Shown here piece by piece: positions 18,422-27,229 of a stretch of 64,000 nt of DNA. Below the pieces are notes generated by a model. The model saw only the letters and a list, made by a program, of their open reading frames with translations. It did no database searches and had not been told where the DNA came from. The stretch is from Sphingomonas sp. GTDB lineage: Bacteria; Pseudomonadota; Alphaproteobacteria; Sphingomonadales; Sphingomonadaceae. The stretch is taken from assembly GCF_017745215.1 (NCBI RefSeq), contig NZ_JAGHZV010000017.1:62001-126000 (forward strand), given 5' to 3'. Numbering within the stretch: the stretch's first letter is position 1; each line of letters begins with the position of its first letter. The translations under genes and the position numbers were made by a program.

Positions 18422-19957
18422 CTATCGCCGCCGATAGTCCGGCACCACGCCGGCGCGGGTCCAGTAATGCGTCAGCCCCAGCTCGCCGACCAGCCGCTCG
18501 AACCGCGCATCGGCACGCATCGCCCGGGTCGAGGGCAGGAACAGGATATGCGTCTGCCGGTCGTTCTGCGGCGTGTAGCTCTTCATCCCCAGGAAGCGCT
18601 GCTCGCCGGTCGAGAAGCCGCGCGCGAAATAATAGGCCTCCGCCAGCTCGAACGCGGTGTCGAGCCGGCCCAGCGCCGAGGCGAACTGGATCGAATTCTC
18701 GGCATAGCCCGCGCCGCGATGCGCGCCTTCGATGCTCAGCCGCATCGCCGCGTCGATGTCGGCCGGGGTGCGGCTCGCGAGCGCCTTCGCCGGCACGATC
18801 GCGGTGTCGAAGCCGAAGGGCGGCACGTCGCGCGGGCGGCCGTCGACATTGGCGGCCTGCGCCAGCGCCTCGGCGACATGGCCGTTGTAGGCGAGCTGGT
18901 AGAAGCGCGTGAACCACACCGCCAGGTCGTTGGGGAACAGCGCATAGAGCTCGTCGATTGCGCGCGCGGCTTCCTGGTTGCGCCCCGCCGCCCAGAGCGC
19001 CTGCGCGCGGACGATCAGCGTGCGCGGCGCCGGCGGAGCGCTGCGCCGCGCACGCTCGGCCAGCACCGCCCCCTCGATGCAGCGCCCGACCGAGACCATC
19101 ATCTTGGCGAGCGTCGCGAGCAGCAGGTCGTTGTCGGGATGCTGGGCGATCGCGGCGCGGAACTCGCGCTCGATCGCCAGCCAGTTTCCCACGCGCCGCA
19201 TCAGCGCGGCGCGGGCGGCGCGCGCGAGGCCGTTGCCCGGCTCGATCGCCTCGGCATGGTCGGCGGCGTCGCGCAACTGCGCTGCGAGCTCGGCCTCGAA
19301 GCGGCTCGGCCGCCAGCCCGCCGCCATCGCATAGGCATAGGCGAGCAGCCCCCAGCCGTCGGCATAGCCGGGCTCAAGGTCGACGGTGTGGCGAAGGTTG
19401 GCGATCGCCTGGTTGCTGCCGGGGAAATTGTCGGCGCGCAGCGCGGTCATCGCCTGGTCGACGAAGGGACGGACGCGCTCGGGCACCGCCGGACGCTCGC
19501 GGCGGCCGGTCAGCGACAGCCCCGCCGCGCCCGCCGCCGCGATCACCGCGGCGCCGCCGAACAGCAGCACGCGCCGGCCGATCCGCGGCGCGCGCGCCCG
19601 CCGCGGCTCGGCGTCGCCCGACGCGACCAGCCGATAGCCGACCTTGTTCACTGTCTCGATCCGGAAGGCATCGTCGCCGAGCTCGCGCGCGGTGCGCCTC
19701 AGCCGCGAGATCACGCGGTTGATCGCATCTTCGCCGACCACGCGGCCTTCCCAGCAGCGCGCGATCAGTGCGTCGCGCGTCACCACGCCGCCCTGCGCCT
19801 CGGCCAGCGCGATGAGCACCTGCATCACGCGCGGCTCGATCACTTCCTCGGCCCCATCGTCGCGCGCCAAGATACGCAGCGGCGGACGCGCCAGCAGCCT
19901 GCCGAGCCTGAACTCGGGAACGTTCGCCAGATCGATCCGACACGTCGCGTCAGCCAA
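18422..19957 (-). CDS. Winged-helix (OmpR/CadC-type) transcriptional regulator with membrane segment and TPR-like domain
   Basis: The 511-residue protein has an N-terminal Trans_reg_C winged helix (about 25-112, with EPRVMQVLIALAEAQGGVVT, INRVISRLRR and NKVGYRLV), a single hydrophobic segment (about 125-148, RVLLFGGAAVIAAAGAAGLSL), and a C-terminal region of helical repeats (about 160-470) resembling TPRs. The layout is that of CadC-like one-component regulators with DNA binding in the cytoplasm and sensing beyond the membrane. It is divergent from the unrecognised gene at 20179, about 220 bases away, which makes that gene a candidate target. The signal is unknown. Confidence 0.85.
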   Translation of the reverse strand: MADATCRIDLANVPEFRLGRLLARPPLRILARDDGAEEVIEPRVMQVLIALAEAQGGVVTRDALIARCWEGRVVGEDAINRVISRLRRTARELGDDAFRIETVNKVGYRLVASGDAEPRRARAPRIGRRVLLFGGAAVIAAAGAAGLSLTGRRERPAVPERVRPFVDQAMTALRADNFPGSNQAIANLRHTVDLEPGYADGWGLLAYAYAMAAGWRPSRFEAELAAQLRDAADHAEAIEPGNGLARAARAALMRRVGNWLAIEREFRAAIAQHPDNDLLLATLAKMMVSVGRCIEGAVLAERARRSAPPAPRTLIVRAQALWAAGRNQEAARAIDELYALFPNDLAVWFTRFYQLAYNGHVAEALAQAANVDGRPRDVPPFGFDTAIVPAKALASRTPADIDAAMRLSIEGAHRGAGYAENSIQFASALGRLDTAFELAEAYYFARGFSTGEQRFLGMKSYTPQNDRQTHILFLPSTRAMRADARFERLVGELGLTHYWTRAGVVPDYRRR

Positions 19958-20050
19958 GACTTCGTCCTCCCGCCAGGCAACTTCTCGGATTTTGCTGAAC
20001 GCCGGATGTATGCCGCGACGATCAGCATTTCATCGGCATTTGATCATCCC

Positions 20051-20149
20051 GGGGTACCAGCCGGTACCCCCGCGCCTTGGCCGGGTTCCATTCATTCCGT
20101 TTCCGACTGGATCGCGCTCGACGCGCCGGCTGGTGCCCCCGCACCTTGG
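20051..20149. promoter_or_regulatory. Inverted repeat and imperfect direct repeats between divergent regulator and unrecognised gene
   Basis: GGGGTACC-AGCC-GGTACCCC (20051-20070) is a perfect eight-base inverted repeat. Part of it begins GGTACCCCCGCGCCTTGG (20063-20080), which recurs as GGTGCCCCCGCACCTTGG (20132-20149), 69 bases apart, with further similarity in the flanks. They lie between a winged-helix regulator and a divergent gene, as expected of operator sites. Binding is inference. Confidence 0.45.
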
Positions 20150-20178
20150 GCGTTCCAGAATCGATGGGGAGGACGTCC

Positions 20179-21075
20179 ATGAGCCAGCACGAAGCGCCGT
20201 TGAGCAGAGACCAGGCCGAGCAGCTGCTCGCCGATCCTTGGACCGCGGCGAGCAACTGGGACGTCTTGCCCGTGGGCGAGTCGGTGCCCGCCCGGGCCAT
20301 CAAGGCGCTCGCGCCAGGCCTCGAAGTCGCGCTCGCCGCCGACACGCCCACGCCGGCTCCCGCCCCCACGCTCGCCGAGCTCGGCGAGCTTTCCAGCTCG
20401 AGCTACGACCTGTCGGTGAACCAGGCCGGCCAGCTCGGCATCCCGGTGATCGGCAGCGTCAGCGGCGGCGCGTCGCGGCGAGTCGTGGTGCTCGAATGGT
20501 CGCGCTTCAAGGAGTTCCCCGAAGCCGACGGCGGCATCGCGCGCTACGGCTTCACCGTGCGCTTCTGCCTGACGGTCAACAAGTGGAACGCCGACCTCAA
20601 GGTGTCGCTGCCCTTCCTCTCGGCGCAGGCCGAGCTCGGCAACATCCAGGCGACGTGGAAGATGGAGGTCCGCGGGCTCGCCGGCCCCAAGATCAACGCC
20701 GCGGTGATCCTGCCCCAGCCCCTCAGCGTCGAGACCTTCGTGATCGCGCGCCAGAGCCTCGAGACGATCGTCGCGGCGATCAACGACCCGACGACGAGCT
20801 ACATCCCCGGCTTGATGATCTCGCGCACGCCGCCCGATACCGGCGAGCAGAAGCTGCGCAAGTCCGCGGTCGAGGCCTATGCGCTCTACGCGATCTACAA
20901 GGGCCGGCCCGAGCTGCGCGCCGAGAGCGACCTGCCGTCGAAGCAGCCGGGCGACGAGGATATCCTGCGCGGCGTCTACGAGCAGCTTGGCGTCGAGACC
21001 ACCGGCGAGACGCCCGCGCAGAGCATCCGCGAGACCGCCAAGCGCATCCTCAACGGGCTGAGCGTCGGGACGTAA
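20179..21075 (+). CDS. Unrecognised 298-residue protein
   Basis: I do not recognise this protein. ATG 20179 has GGGGAGGA eight bases upstream. There is no signal peptide or membrane segment. The first 50 residues are polar (MSQHEAPLSRDQAEQLLADP); a proline/threonine-rich linker follows (about 54-64, TPTPAPAPT). The core (about 70-200) reads as alternating beta strands, for example RRVVVLEWSRFKEF, YGFTVRFCLTVNKW and NIQATWKMEVRGLAG. The last 100 residues are helical and charged. It is divergent from a CadC-like regulator and isolated from other genes. A beta-rich cytoplasmic binding or membrane-active protein is conceivable, but no function can be assigned. Confidence 0.75.
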   Translation: MSQHEAPLSRDQAEQLLADPWTAASNWDVLPVGESVPARAIKALAPGLEVALAADTPTPAPAPTLAELGELSSSSYDLSVNQAGQLGIPVIGSVSGGASRRVVVLEWSRFKEFPEADGGIARYGFTVRFCLTVNKWNADLKVSLPFLSAQAELGNIQATWKMEVRGLAGPKINAAVILPQPLSVETFVIARQSLETIVAAINDPTTSYIPGLMISRTPPDTGEQKLRKSAVEAYALYAIYKGRPELRAESDLPSKQPGDEDILRGVYEQLGVETTGETPAQSIRETAKRILNGLSVGT

Positions 21076-21195
21076 CACCCTCCGCTTCACCCCCTGCCTG
21101 CTCCATTTCGTCACCGCATCGCCCCCGGCGCTTCCCTTCCGCGCCGCGGGGCGACAAGGTTATGCTTTCCGATCAAGCTTTCCGGGGGACCGACC

Positions 21196-23067
21196 ATGAC
21201 CGAACTCACTCGCCGCGAAGCGCTCGCCGCTGCCGCGCTCGCCGGCGTCGCCGCGGCGCTGCCCGCCTGGGCGCGCGCGCAGGATGCCGCCGCCGCGAGC
21301 AGCGGGCCGATGTGGGACCTCAGCGAAATCTACCCCGACGACGCGACCTGGGACGCGGCGCGCAAGCAGGTCCTCGCCGGGCTGCCGCGCATCGCCAGCT
21401 GGCAGGGCAAGCTCGGCACCAGCGCCGATGTCCTCGCCGAGGCGCTCGCCTACCAGTCCGACCTCGGCCGCACCGCGGGGCGGGTGTTCACCTACATCAG
21501 CCTCAAGGGCGACGAGGACGTCCGCGTCGCCGCCAACCAGGAGCGGCTCTCGCAGGCCCGCGACATGTTCACGGCGCTCGGCGAAGCGACCGCCTGGGTC
21601 GCGCCCGAGCTGCTGACGCTGGGCAAGGACAGGATCGAAGGCTTCATCGCCGCCAACGCCACGCTCAGGACGCGCTTCGACCACAGCCTGCGCGACACGC
21701 TGCGCGAGGCCGAGCACACGCTCTCGCCCGAAGGCGAGGCGCTGCTCGCGAGCGCGGGCTCGCCGCTGTCGGCGCCCGGCCAGATCGCCGGCCAGCTGCG
21801 CTCGTCGGACATTCCCTGGCCGACGGTGAAGCTCTCGACCGGCAAGGACGTCGTGCTCGACAGCCAGGGCTATACGCTCAACCGCGACGCCCCCAACCGC
21901 GAGGACCGCAAGCTGGTGTTCGACGCCTTCTGGACCGCGCACGGCAAGTTCCAGAACTCGTTCGGCGCGACCTATGGCGCCAAGATCCAGGGCGACATCT
22001 TCCGCGCCAAGGCGCGCAAATATCCGAGCTCGGTCGCCGCGGCGCTCTCGGGCAACAACATCCCCGAAGCCGTGTACCGCACGCTCGTCGCCGAGACCAA
22101 CAAGGGCCTGCCCCAGCTCCACCGCTATTTCGAGTTGCGCCGCAAGATCCTCGGCCTGCCCGACATCCATTATTACGACATCTACCCGCCGCTGGTGCAG
22201 CTCGACCGCAGCTACACGCTCGACCAGATGCGCACGACGGTGCTCGCCGCGGTGGCGCCGCTGGGCCAGGACTATGTCGGCCGCATCGCCAAGGCGACCG
22301 CGGGCAAGTGGATGGATCCCTGGCCGCGCCCCGGCAAGCGCCCCGGCGCATACATGAACCCGGGTGCCTATGACGTACACCCCTATCTGCTGCTCAACCT
22401 CTCGAACCAATATGACGGGATGAGCACCTATGCGCACGAATGGGGCCATGCGCTCCACTCGCTGCTCGCCGATGCGACCCAGCCCTATGACAAGGCTGAT
22501 TATCCCATCTTCCTCGCCGAGATCGCCTCGACGCTGAACGAGGAGCTGCTCGCAGCGTACATGCTGAAGAATGCCAAGACCAAGGAGGAGAAGCTCTTCT
22601 ACCTCGGCCAGAAGATGGAGAACATGCGCGGCACCTATTTCCGCCAGACGATGTTCGCCGAGTTCGAGCTGCTCGGCCACGACGCCGCCGAGAAGGGCGA
22701 GGGCCTGTCTGGCAAGAAGTTCACCGCGATCTACCTCGACCTCTTGAAGCGCTACCACGGCCCGAACGTCGGCATCGATCCGGTCTACGCCAACGAATGG
22801 GCGTATATCCCGCACTTCTACAACAGCTTCTACGTCTATCAGTATGCGACGTGCATCTCGGCGGCGAGCTACTTCGCGCATGCGATCCTCACCGGCGGGC
22901 CCAAGGAGCGCGACAATTACCTGTCGGTCCTGAAGGCGGGCGGATCGGACTATCCGACCGAGATCCTCAAGCGCGCCGGCCTCGATATGGCCAGCCCTGC
23001 GCCGTACCAGGCAGTGATCGCGAGCTTCAAGGACACGCTCGACCAGGCCGAGGCGCTGCTGGCGTAG
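21196..23067 (+). CDS. M3 family oligoendopeptidase, exported (PepF-like)
   Basis: A zinc metallopeptidase that cuts short peptides. The 623-residue product starts with a twin-arginine-like leader (LTRREALAAAALAGVAAALPAWARA), so it is probably exported to the periplasm. The catalytic HEWGH (H414, E415, H418) lies in YAHEWGHALHSLLAD, with the downstream glutamate in FLAEIASTLNEELL. The length and C-terminal helical part fit the M3B oligoendopeptidase F family. A Tat-type leader on this usually cytosolic enzyme suggests a role in periplasmic peptide turnover. It seems to be a single-gene transcript. Confidence 0.92.
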   Translation: MTELTRREALAAAALAGVAAALPAWARAQDAAAASSGPMWDLSEIYPDDATWDAARKQVLAGLPRIASWQGKLGTSADVLAEALAYQSDLGRTAGRVFTYISLKGDEDVRVAANQERLSQARDMFTALGEATAWVAPELLTLGKDRIEGFIAANATLRTRFDHSLRDTLREAEHTLSPEGEALLASAGSPLSAPGQIAGQLRSSDIPWPTVKLSTGKDVVLDSQGYTLNRDAPNREDRKLVFDAFWTAHGKFQNSFGATYGAKIQGDIFRAKARKYPSSVAAALSGNNIPEAVYRTLVAETNKGLPQLHRYFELRRKILGLPDIHYYDIYPPLVQLDRSYTLDQMRTTVLAAVAPLGQDYVGRIAKATAGKWMDPWPRPGKRPGAYMNPGAYDVHPYLLLNLSNQYDGMSTYAHEWGHALHSLLADATQPYDKADYPIFLAEIASTLNEELLAAYMLKNAKTKEEKLFYLGQKMENMRGTYFRQTMFAEFELLGHDAAEKGEGLSGKKFTAIYLDLLKRYHGPNVGIDPVYANEWAYIPHFYNSFYVYQYATCISAASYFAHAILTGGPKERDNYLSVLKAGGSDYPTEILKRAGLDMASPAPYQAVIASFKDTLDQAEALLA

Positions 23068-23116
23068 CGCCTCCTGTTCCCCTCCCTGCAAGGGAGGGGA
23101 GCGATCGTGGCAAGAC

Positions 23117-23395
23117 CTAGCCCCTTCGCCGCGTCGGCGCGTGGAAGTCGGGCGGCTTGTCGGCGACCCAGGCGAGGAATTTCGCGATCCCGGGATGCGC
23201 GCGCAGCGCCTCGATGTCCGGATAACCCCGCGCGATCTCGGCATTGCCCAGTTGGGCATGGATCGTGCGGTGGCAGATCGGATGGAGCGCCACCGTCTCG
23301 CGCCCGCCTTCGCTCTTCGGACGGACGTGGTGCCATTCCGCGCGCCGCCCGATCGCGCGGCTGCACAGCGCGCAGGTCGCCGCCGCCCCGGCCAT
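23117..23395 (-). CDS. Small HNH-type zinc endonuclease-like protein
   Basis: The 92-residue protein has CALC (C8, C11), the double histidine EWHHVRPKSEGG (22-23) and HPICHRTIHAQ (C41, H42, H46), i.e. an HNH fold with structural zinc ligands. Proteins of this size are widespread, and some are nucleases associated with phage packaging or defence; many have no known role. It begins two bases after the stop of the upstream hydroxylase gene, so both are on one transcript. A link between the two functions is not obvious. Confidence 0.8.
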   Translation of the reverse strand: MAGAAATCALCSRAIGRRAEWHHVRPKSEGGRETVALHPICHRTIHAQLGNAEIARGYPDIEALRAHPGIAKFLAWVADKPPDFHAPTRRRG

Positions 23396-23397
23396 GC

Positions 23398-23988
23398 TCA
23401 GCCGAGCATCGCGGCGAGCCAGTCGTCGAGCTGCGCGTCGATCACGAGGTGCACGCGGTCGGTCTCGCCGCGATTGGCGGCGCGGTGGGGGTCGCTCAGC
23501 CGCAGGTACCAGGCCTCGCCCGCCCGCATCGTCACGGGCTCGCCGTTGAGGAAGAATTCGACCCCCGGGTTGGTCGTCACCGGCACATGGATTCGCGCCC
23601 AGCCGCGCTCGGCGGCGAGGTCGTTGTCCTCATGCTCCCTGATCACCGAGCCGGCGGCGAGCCGCATCAGCCGCACGCAGGTCACCGGGCAGCGGAAGAC
23701 GGCGATCACGTCGCGGAAATAGGGCGTCTCGGCGAGCAGCGGCGTGTCGACGAACGCGGTCGCGCCCGGCGGCGAGTAGATCATCTGCACCGGATGGCTT
23801 GCGCCAGCATGCGCGCGCAGCGGCAGCGCGCTCCAGTCCCCCTCGTAGTTCTGGCGGACGAAATGCGCGATCCAGTCGTGGCGGGCGAGCCGGGCGAGGT
23901 CGGCGGCGAGCGCGTCCGGGTCGAAGGCGAGCGGCAGCCGGACGCGATCGGGATAGTGCCGTTCGCCGGATGCCGGTGCCGTGGCCAA
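23398..23988 (-). CDS. Aspartyl/asparaginyl beta-hydroxylase-type 2OG-Fe(II) oxygenase
   Basis: The 196-residue protein resembles the catalytic domain of Asp/Asn/Pro hydroxylases: RLMRLAAGSVIREHEDNDL contributes H119 and D121, ARIHVPVTTNPGVEFFLNGE follows, and GEAWYLRLSDPHRAANRG gives the second iron histidine (H168). Such enzymes hydroxylate a peptide or free amino acid using 2-oxoglutarate and oxygen. I chose the TTG at 23988 because AGGAGA lies six bases upstream; the longer ATG frame would overlap the divergent sulfotransferase gene. It is followed by the HNH gene and divergent from the sulfotransferase, an arrangement suggesting joint modification of one substrate. Confidence 0.85.
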   Translation of the reverse strand: MATAPASGERHYPDRVRLPLAFDPDALAADLARLARHDWIAHFVRQNYEGDWSALPLRAHAGASHPVQMIYSPPGATAFVDTPLLAETPYFRDVIAVFRCPVTCVRLMRLAAGSVIREHEDNDLAAERGWARIHVPVTTNPGVEFFLNGEPVTMRAGEAWYLRLSDPHRAANRGETDRVHLVIDAQLDDWLAAMLG

Positions 23989-24067
23989 GACCTGTCTCCT
24001 CGGGAGCGGAGCGTGACGCGTCGGGAGCGCGATTGCAATGTGCCGCGGGGCGAGTGAAAGTCCTGCC

Positions 24068-25252
24068 ATGCCGCTCGAGCTTCCCGTGGCCGATTCCCCC
24101 CGCGAACGGTTCCGCGCCGCGCTGCTCGCCGATCCGCACGCCACGCGCGACCTGTTCGCTTTGCGCGAACCCGAGGAATTCGCCGCCGCGGCGAGCAGCT
24201 GGGCGGTAAGCCGAGGCATCGCGATCGACGCGGCCGAGCTCGCCGACCTGCCCGCACCCGCGCTCGCCGGCCATCCGCTCGGCGAGGTGCCGCTCCAGCC
24301 GGGCTGGCCGCCCGCGGGCTGGCTGCCGGTCCATTTCGCGATCGAAGCGATGGCGGTCGACTGGGCCTATTTCGGCGAGGACCTGCTCCGCCGCCCCTTC
24401 TACGCCGATGCGATCATCAAGGTGCGCGGCCACCAGCTCAACCGGCTCTTCCCCTATCGCACCGCGCTCGACGTGTTCCTCGCCGGCGCGCCCGCCGATC
24501 CGCCCGCGCCCGACGGCCTCATCTTCCACATGTCGCGCTGCGGCTCGACGCTGACTGCGCAGATGCTCGCCGCCTGCCCCGAAAACCGCGTCCTCTCCGA
24601 GCCCGCGCCGCTCGACACGATCGTCCAGCTGCCGCTGCTGATCGGCTGGCCCGATGGCGCCACCCAGGTCCGCCTCGTCCAGGCGATGGTTGCGGCGCTC
24701 GCCCAGGGCCGCGATCCGGCGGGCCGGCTCTTCCTCAAGCTCGATTCGTGGCACACGCTCGCGCTGCCGTTGTTCCGCGCCGCCTTTCCCGAAACGCCGT
24801 GGATCTATCTCTACCGCGAACCGGTCGAGGTGCTCGTCTCGCAGATGCGGATGCGCGGCGCGCAGACCGCGCCCGGGGTGCTCCCGCCGCAGCTGTTCGG
24901 CATCGGGCCCGAAGGCGAGACGCTCCCCGACGCCGACTATATCGCCCGCGTCCTCGCGCGCACCAGCGAGGCCGTGCTCCAGGGTTGGGGGCTCGGCGGC
25001 GGGATGCTCGTCGCCTATCCCGAGCTGCCGGATGCGATGGCCACGCGCATCCTGCCGCACTTCGGCGTCACCCCGGATGGCGGCATGATCGCCCGGATGC
25101 GGACAGCCGCCTCGCGCGATGCCAAGGCGCCGAACGCGACCTTCCAGGCCGACGCCGAAGCCAAGCGCCGCGAAGCCGGCGAAGCGGTGCTCGCCGCAGC
25201 GACCTGGCTCGATCCCGTCCACGCCCGGCTGGAGGCGATGCGGGCAGGCTAG
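24068..25252 (+). CDS. Sulfotransferase family protein
   Basis: The 394-residue protein has the PAPS-binding 5'-phosphosulfate loop FHMSRCGSTLTAQML (about 153-167) and the 3'-phosphate region FPETPWIYLYREPVEVLVSQM. Sulfotransferases move sulfate from PAPS to a hydroxyl or amine of a small molecule, sugar or peptide. ATG 24068 (MPLELPVAD) is preferred over an upstream ATG at 24038 for the conserved region and spacing. It is divergent from the hydroxylase gene with only about 80 bases between starts, so they may share a control region. The 3' end overlaps the convergent VOC gene by four bases. Confidence 0.88.
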   Translation: MPLELPVADSPRERFRAALLADPHATRDLFALREPEEFAAAASSWAVSRGIAIDAAELADLPAPALAGHPLGEVPLQPGWPPAGWLPVHFAIEAMAVDWAYFGEDLLRRPFYADAIIKVRGHQLNRLFPYRTALDVFLAGAPADPPAPDGLIFHMSRCGSTLTAQMLAACPENRVLSEPAPLDTIVQLPLLIGWPDGATQVRLVQAMVAALAQGRDPAGRLFLKLDSWHTLALPLFRAAFPETPWIYLYREPVEVLVSQMRMRGAQTAPGVLPPQLFGIGPEGETLPDADYIARVLARTSEAVLQGWGLGGGMLVAYPELPDAMATRILPHFGVTPDGGMIARMRTAASRDAKAPNATFQADAEAKRREAGEAVLAAATWLDPVHARLEAMRAG

Positions 25253-25677
25253 ATCCACCCCGGCGCGTGGACGACCTCGAGCTTCATCCCGTCGGGGTCC
25301 TCGAAGAACACCGCATAATAGTCGCCGGAATAGTCGGGATAATGCGCCGGCGGGTCGAGGACGGGCACCTTGTGCTCGACGAGCAGCGCATGGAGGCGGT
25401 CGACGTCGGCGCGGCTCTCCGCGCGCCAGGCGAGGTGGTGGAGGCCGGGGGCGTAGCGGCGGTGGCGATGTCCCACCTGCGCCGGATCGCACGGACGGAG
25501 GCCTATCGAGGCGCCGCGCCCCTCCTGTCCACGCAGGTCCCATTCGTAGCGGCCGTCGGTGGTGACCAGCGTGTAGCCGAGGAATTCGAGCACCAGCCCG
25601 TAGACGCGGCGCGACGCCTCGAGGTCGGTGACGTTGAGGTCGACGTGATGGACCGCGCCGCGGATGATCTCGGCCAT
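25249..25677 (-). CDS. VOC superfamily (glyoxalase/dioxygenase-like) protein
   Basis: The 142-residue protein is a single glyoxalase-fold unit: VHHVDLNVTDLEASRRVYGLVLEFLGY at the start, APGLHHLAWRAES in the middle and YYAVFFEDPDGMKLEVVH at the end, giving the usual metal ligands H, H and E. Members include lactoylglutathione lyases, ring-cleaving dioxygenases and antibiotic-binding proteins, so the reaction cannot be told. It follows the S41 peptidase gene on the same strand after about 28 bases and overlaps the sulfotransferase gene tail to tail. Confidence 0.85.
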   Translation of the reverse strand: MAEIIRGAVHHVDLNVTDLEASRRVYGLVLEFLGYTLVTTDGRYEWDLRGQEGRGASIGLRPCDPAQVGHRHRRYAPGLHHLAWRAESRADVDRLHALLVEHKVPVLDPPAHYPDYSGDYYAVFFEDPDGMKLEVVHAPGWI

Positions 25678-25705
25678 GGCCGCGTTCCCTTCAGACCGTC
25701 CAGGC

Positions 25706-27148
25706 TCAGAACATCCCCGGCGCTTCGCGCTGCGCGGTCGTCGGCCGCGCCGGCATCAGCGGCTCGGGCCGGCTCGTCGTGCGCAGCGCCAGCGTGCTGG
25801 CATCGCCCGAAGCGATCGCCGAGCAGGTCCGCCCGCCGAGGAAGTCGAGCGCGACCTTGACCGAGGCCTCGTTGGGGTCGCCGAGCTGATAGTGATAATC
25901 GTCGCCCGCCGAGCAGGTCTTCTCCATCTTGGTCGCGAGCCCGTCGTAATAGTCGCCGACATGGTCGCGGTTCTCGACGCGGAAGGCGATGAGGCGCAGG
26001 CGGTCGTCGCACGCGCTCTTGTCGATCGCGATCTGGCCGACCGGCTTGCCATAGGTGTTGGTGCCCACCAGCGCGGCATTGGCGTGGAGGTAGGGCACGA
26101 AGCCGTTGATCACGAGCTCGCTCGCCGAAGCGGTGCCGCTCGTGCCGATGAAGGCGATCCGCGTCGGCGCGATCGATTGCGACTGCGGCGCGAAATAGCC
26201 GACGGTGTTGCTCGACGACTTTTCGGCGCGGAAGGTGGTGTAGTCGAACACGTCCGAGGCGGATCGGTTCGCGCCCATCAGGTCGCCGAACAGCTCGGCG
26301 ATCGAGATGAGCCCGCCGCCATTGTAGCGCAGGTCGACGATCACGTCGGTGATGCCCTGCGCCTTGAAGGTGGCGAAGGCGCTGCGCAACGCCGGATCGG
26401 CGGTGGTGATGAAGGTGCGCAGGTTGACATAGCCCACCTTATGTCCGCCGTCGTCGATCACCTTGGCGCCGTAGCGCGAGGAGACGGGATCGAGGCTGTA
26501 GTCGGCCTTGGTGACGGTGACTTCGCGCACGCCGGCGCTGTCCGAGATGCGCAGCCGCCGCGCGGTGCCTGCGGTGCTGGGGCCGAGCGCGGCCACCACC
26601 GCGTCCGATCCGCCCGAGGCCATCAGCGAGGTGACCGTCTGCATGTCCGCCGCGCTGGTGCCGATCGCGAGGATCTCGGCGCCGCGGTCGATCCCGGCGG
26701 TCAGGGCGGGTGCGCCCTCGAAGCTCTCCATCACGAAGACGCGGCGCGCGGCGGTGTCGTAGCTCAGCCGGATGCCGAAGCCGGCGCTCGAACCCGAGGA
26801 ATAATAGGCGTTCTCCTCGGCGATCGAGGTGATGTAGGTGAAATAGCGGTCCTTGTGCTGCGCGCGCGCGGTGGCGGTGAGCGCGTCGATATAGTCCTGC
26901 ACCGTCGTGTAGGGCGAGGGATCGAGGCTGGCGGGCAGCGTCTCGGGGAAGAGATACCATTCCTTGAGCTGGGCGAAGGCCCAGTTCTGACGGTCGCGCA
27001 GCGTACAGCCCGCGGTGGTGGGCGTCGGCGTGGGGGTGCCACCGCCCGCGCTGCTGCCGCCGCCGGTCGAAATCGACCCCGCGCCGCCGCCGCATGCCGA
27101 AAGCATCGCCGCAAAGGCGAGCACCGATCCCGAACGCATCAGACGCAC
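25706..27148 (-). CDS. S41 family peptidase lipoprotein
   Basis: The 480-residue product has a lipoprotein signal ending AAMLSAC (cysteine 19) and a Gly/Thr-Pro linker (TPTPTPTT). An N-terminal helical part and a PDZ-like domain follow (about 150-230), then the S41 protease domain with DVIVDLRYNGGG and the catalytic serine in GTSGTASASELVINGF. Tail-specific proteases of this type degrade proteins in the periplasm. A GTG at 27148 has GGGAG seven bases upstream; the ATG at 27139 (MRSGSVLAF) is the alternative. It is divergent from folK and has a Pro-Thr linker like the S8 protein at 39381. Confidence 0.88.
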   Translation of the reverse strand: MRLMRSGSVLAFAAMLSACGGGAGSISTGGGSSAGGGTPTPTPTTAGCTLRDRQNWAFAQLKEWYLFPETLPASLDPSPYTTVQDYIDALTATARAQHKDRYFTYITSIAEENAYYSSGSSAGFGIRLSYDTAARRVFVMESFEGAPALTAGIDRGAEILAIGTSAADMQTVTSLMASGGSDAVVAALGPSTAGTARRLRISDSAGVREVTVTKADYSLDPVSSRYGAKVIDDGGHKVGYVNLRTFITTADPALRSAFATFKAQGITDVIVDLRYNGGGLISIAELFGDLMGANRSASDVFDYTTFRAEKSSSNTVGYFAPQSQSIAPTRIAFIGTSGTASASELVINGFVPYLHANAALVGTNTYGKPVGQIAIDKSACDDRLRLIAFRVENRDHVGDYYDGLATKMEKTCSAGDDYHYQLGDPNEASVKVALDFLGGRTCSAIASGDASTLALRTTSRPEPLMPARPTTAQREAPGMF

Positions 27149-27229
27149 CCAATCTCTCCCAATCTCAATCGCTTGGCGACGAACATGCGCCGCCCGGCGC
27201 GCCCCTGCAAGAGGGTCAGCTGCGAAACG

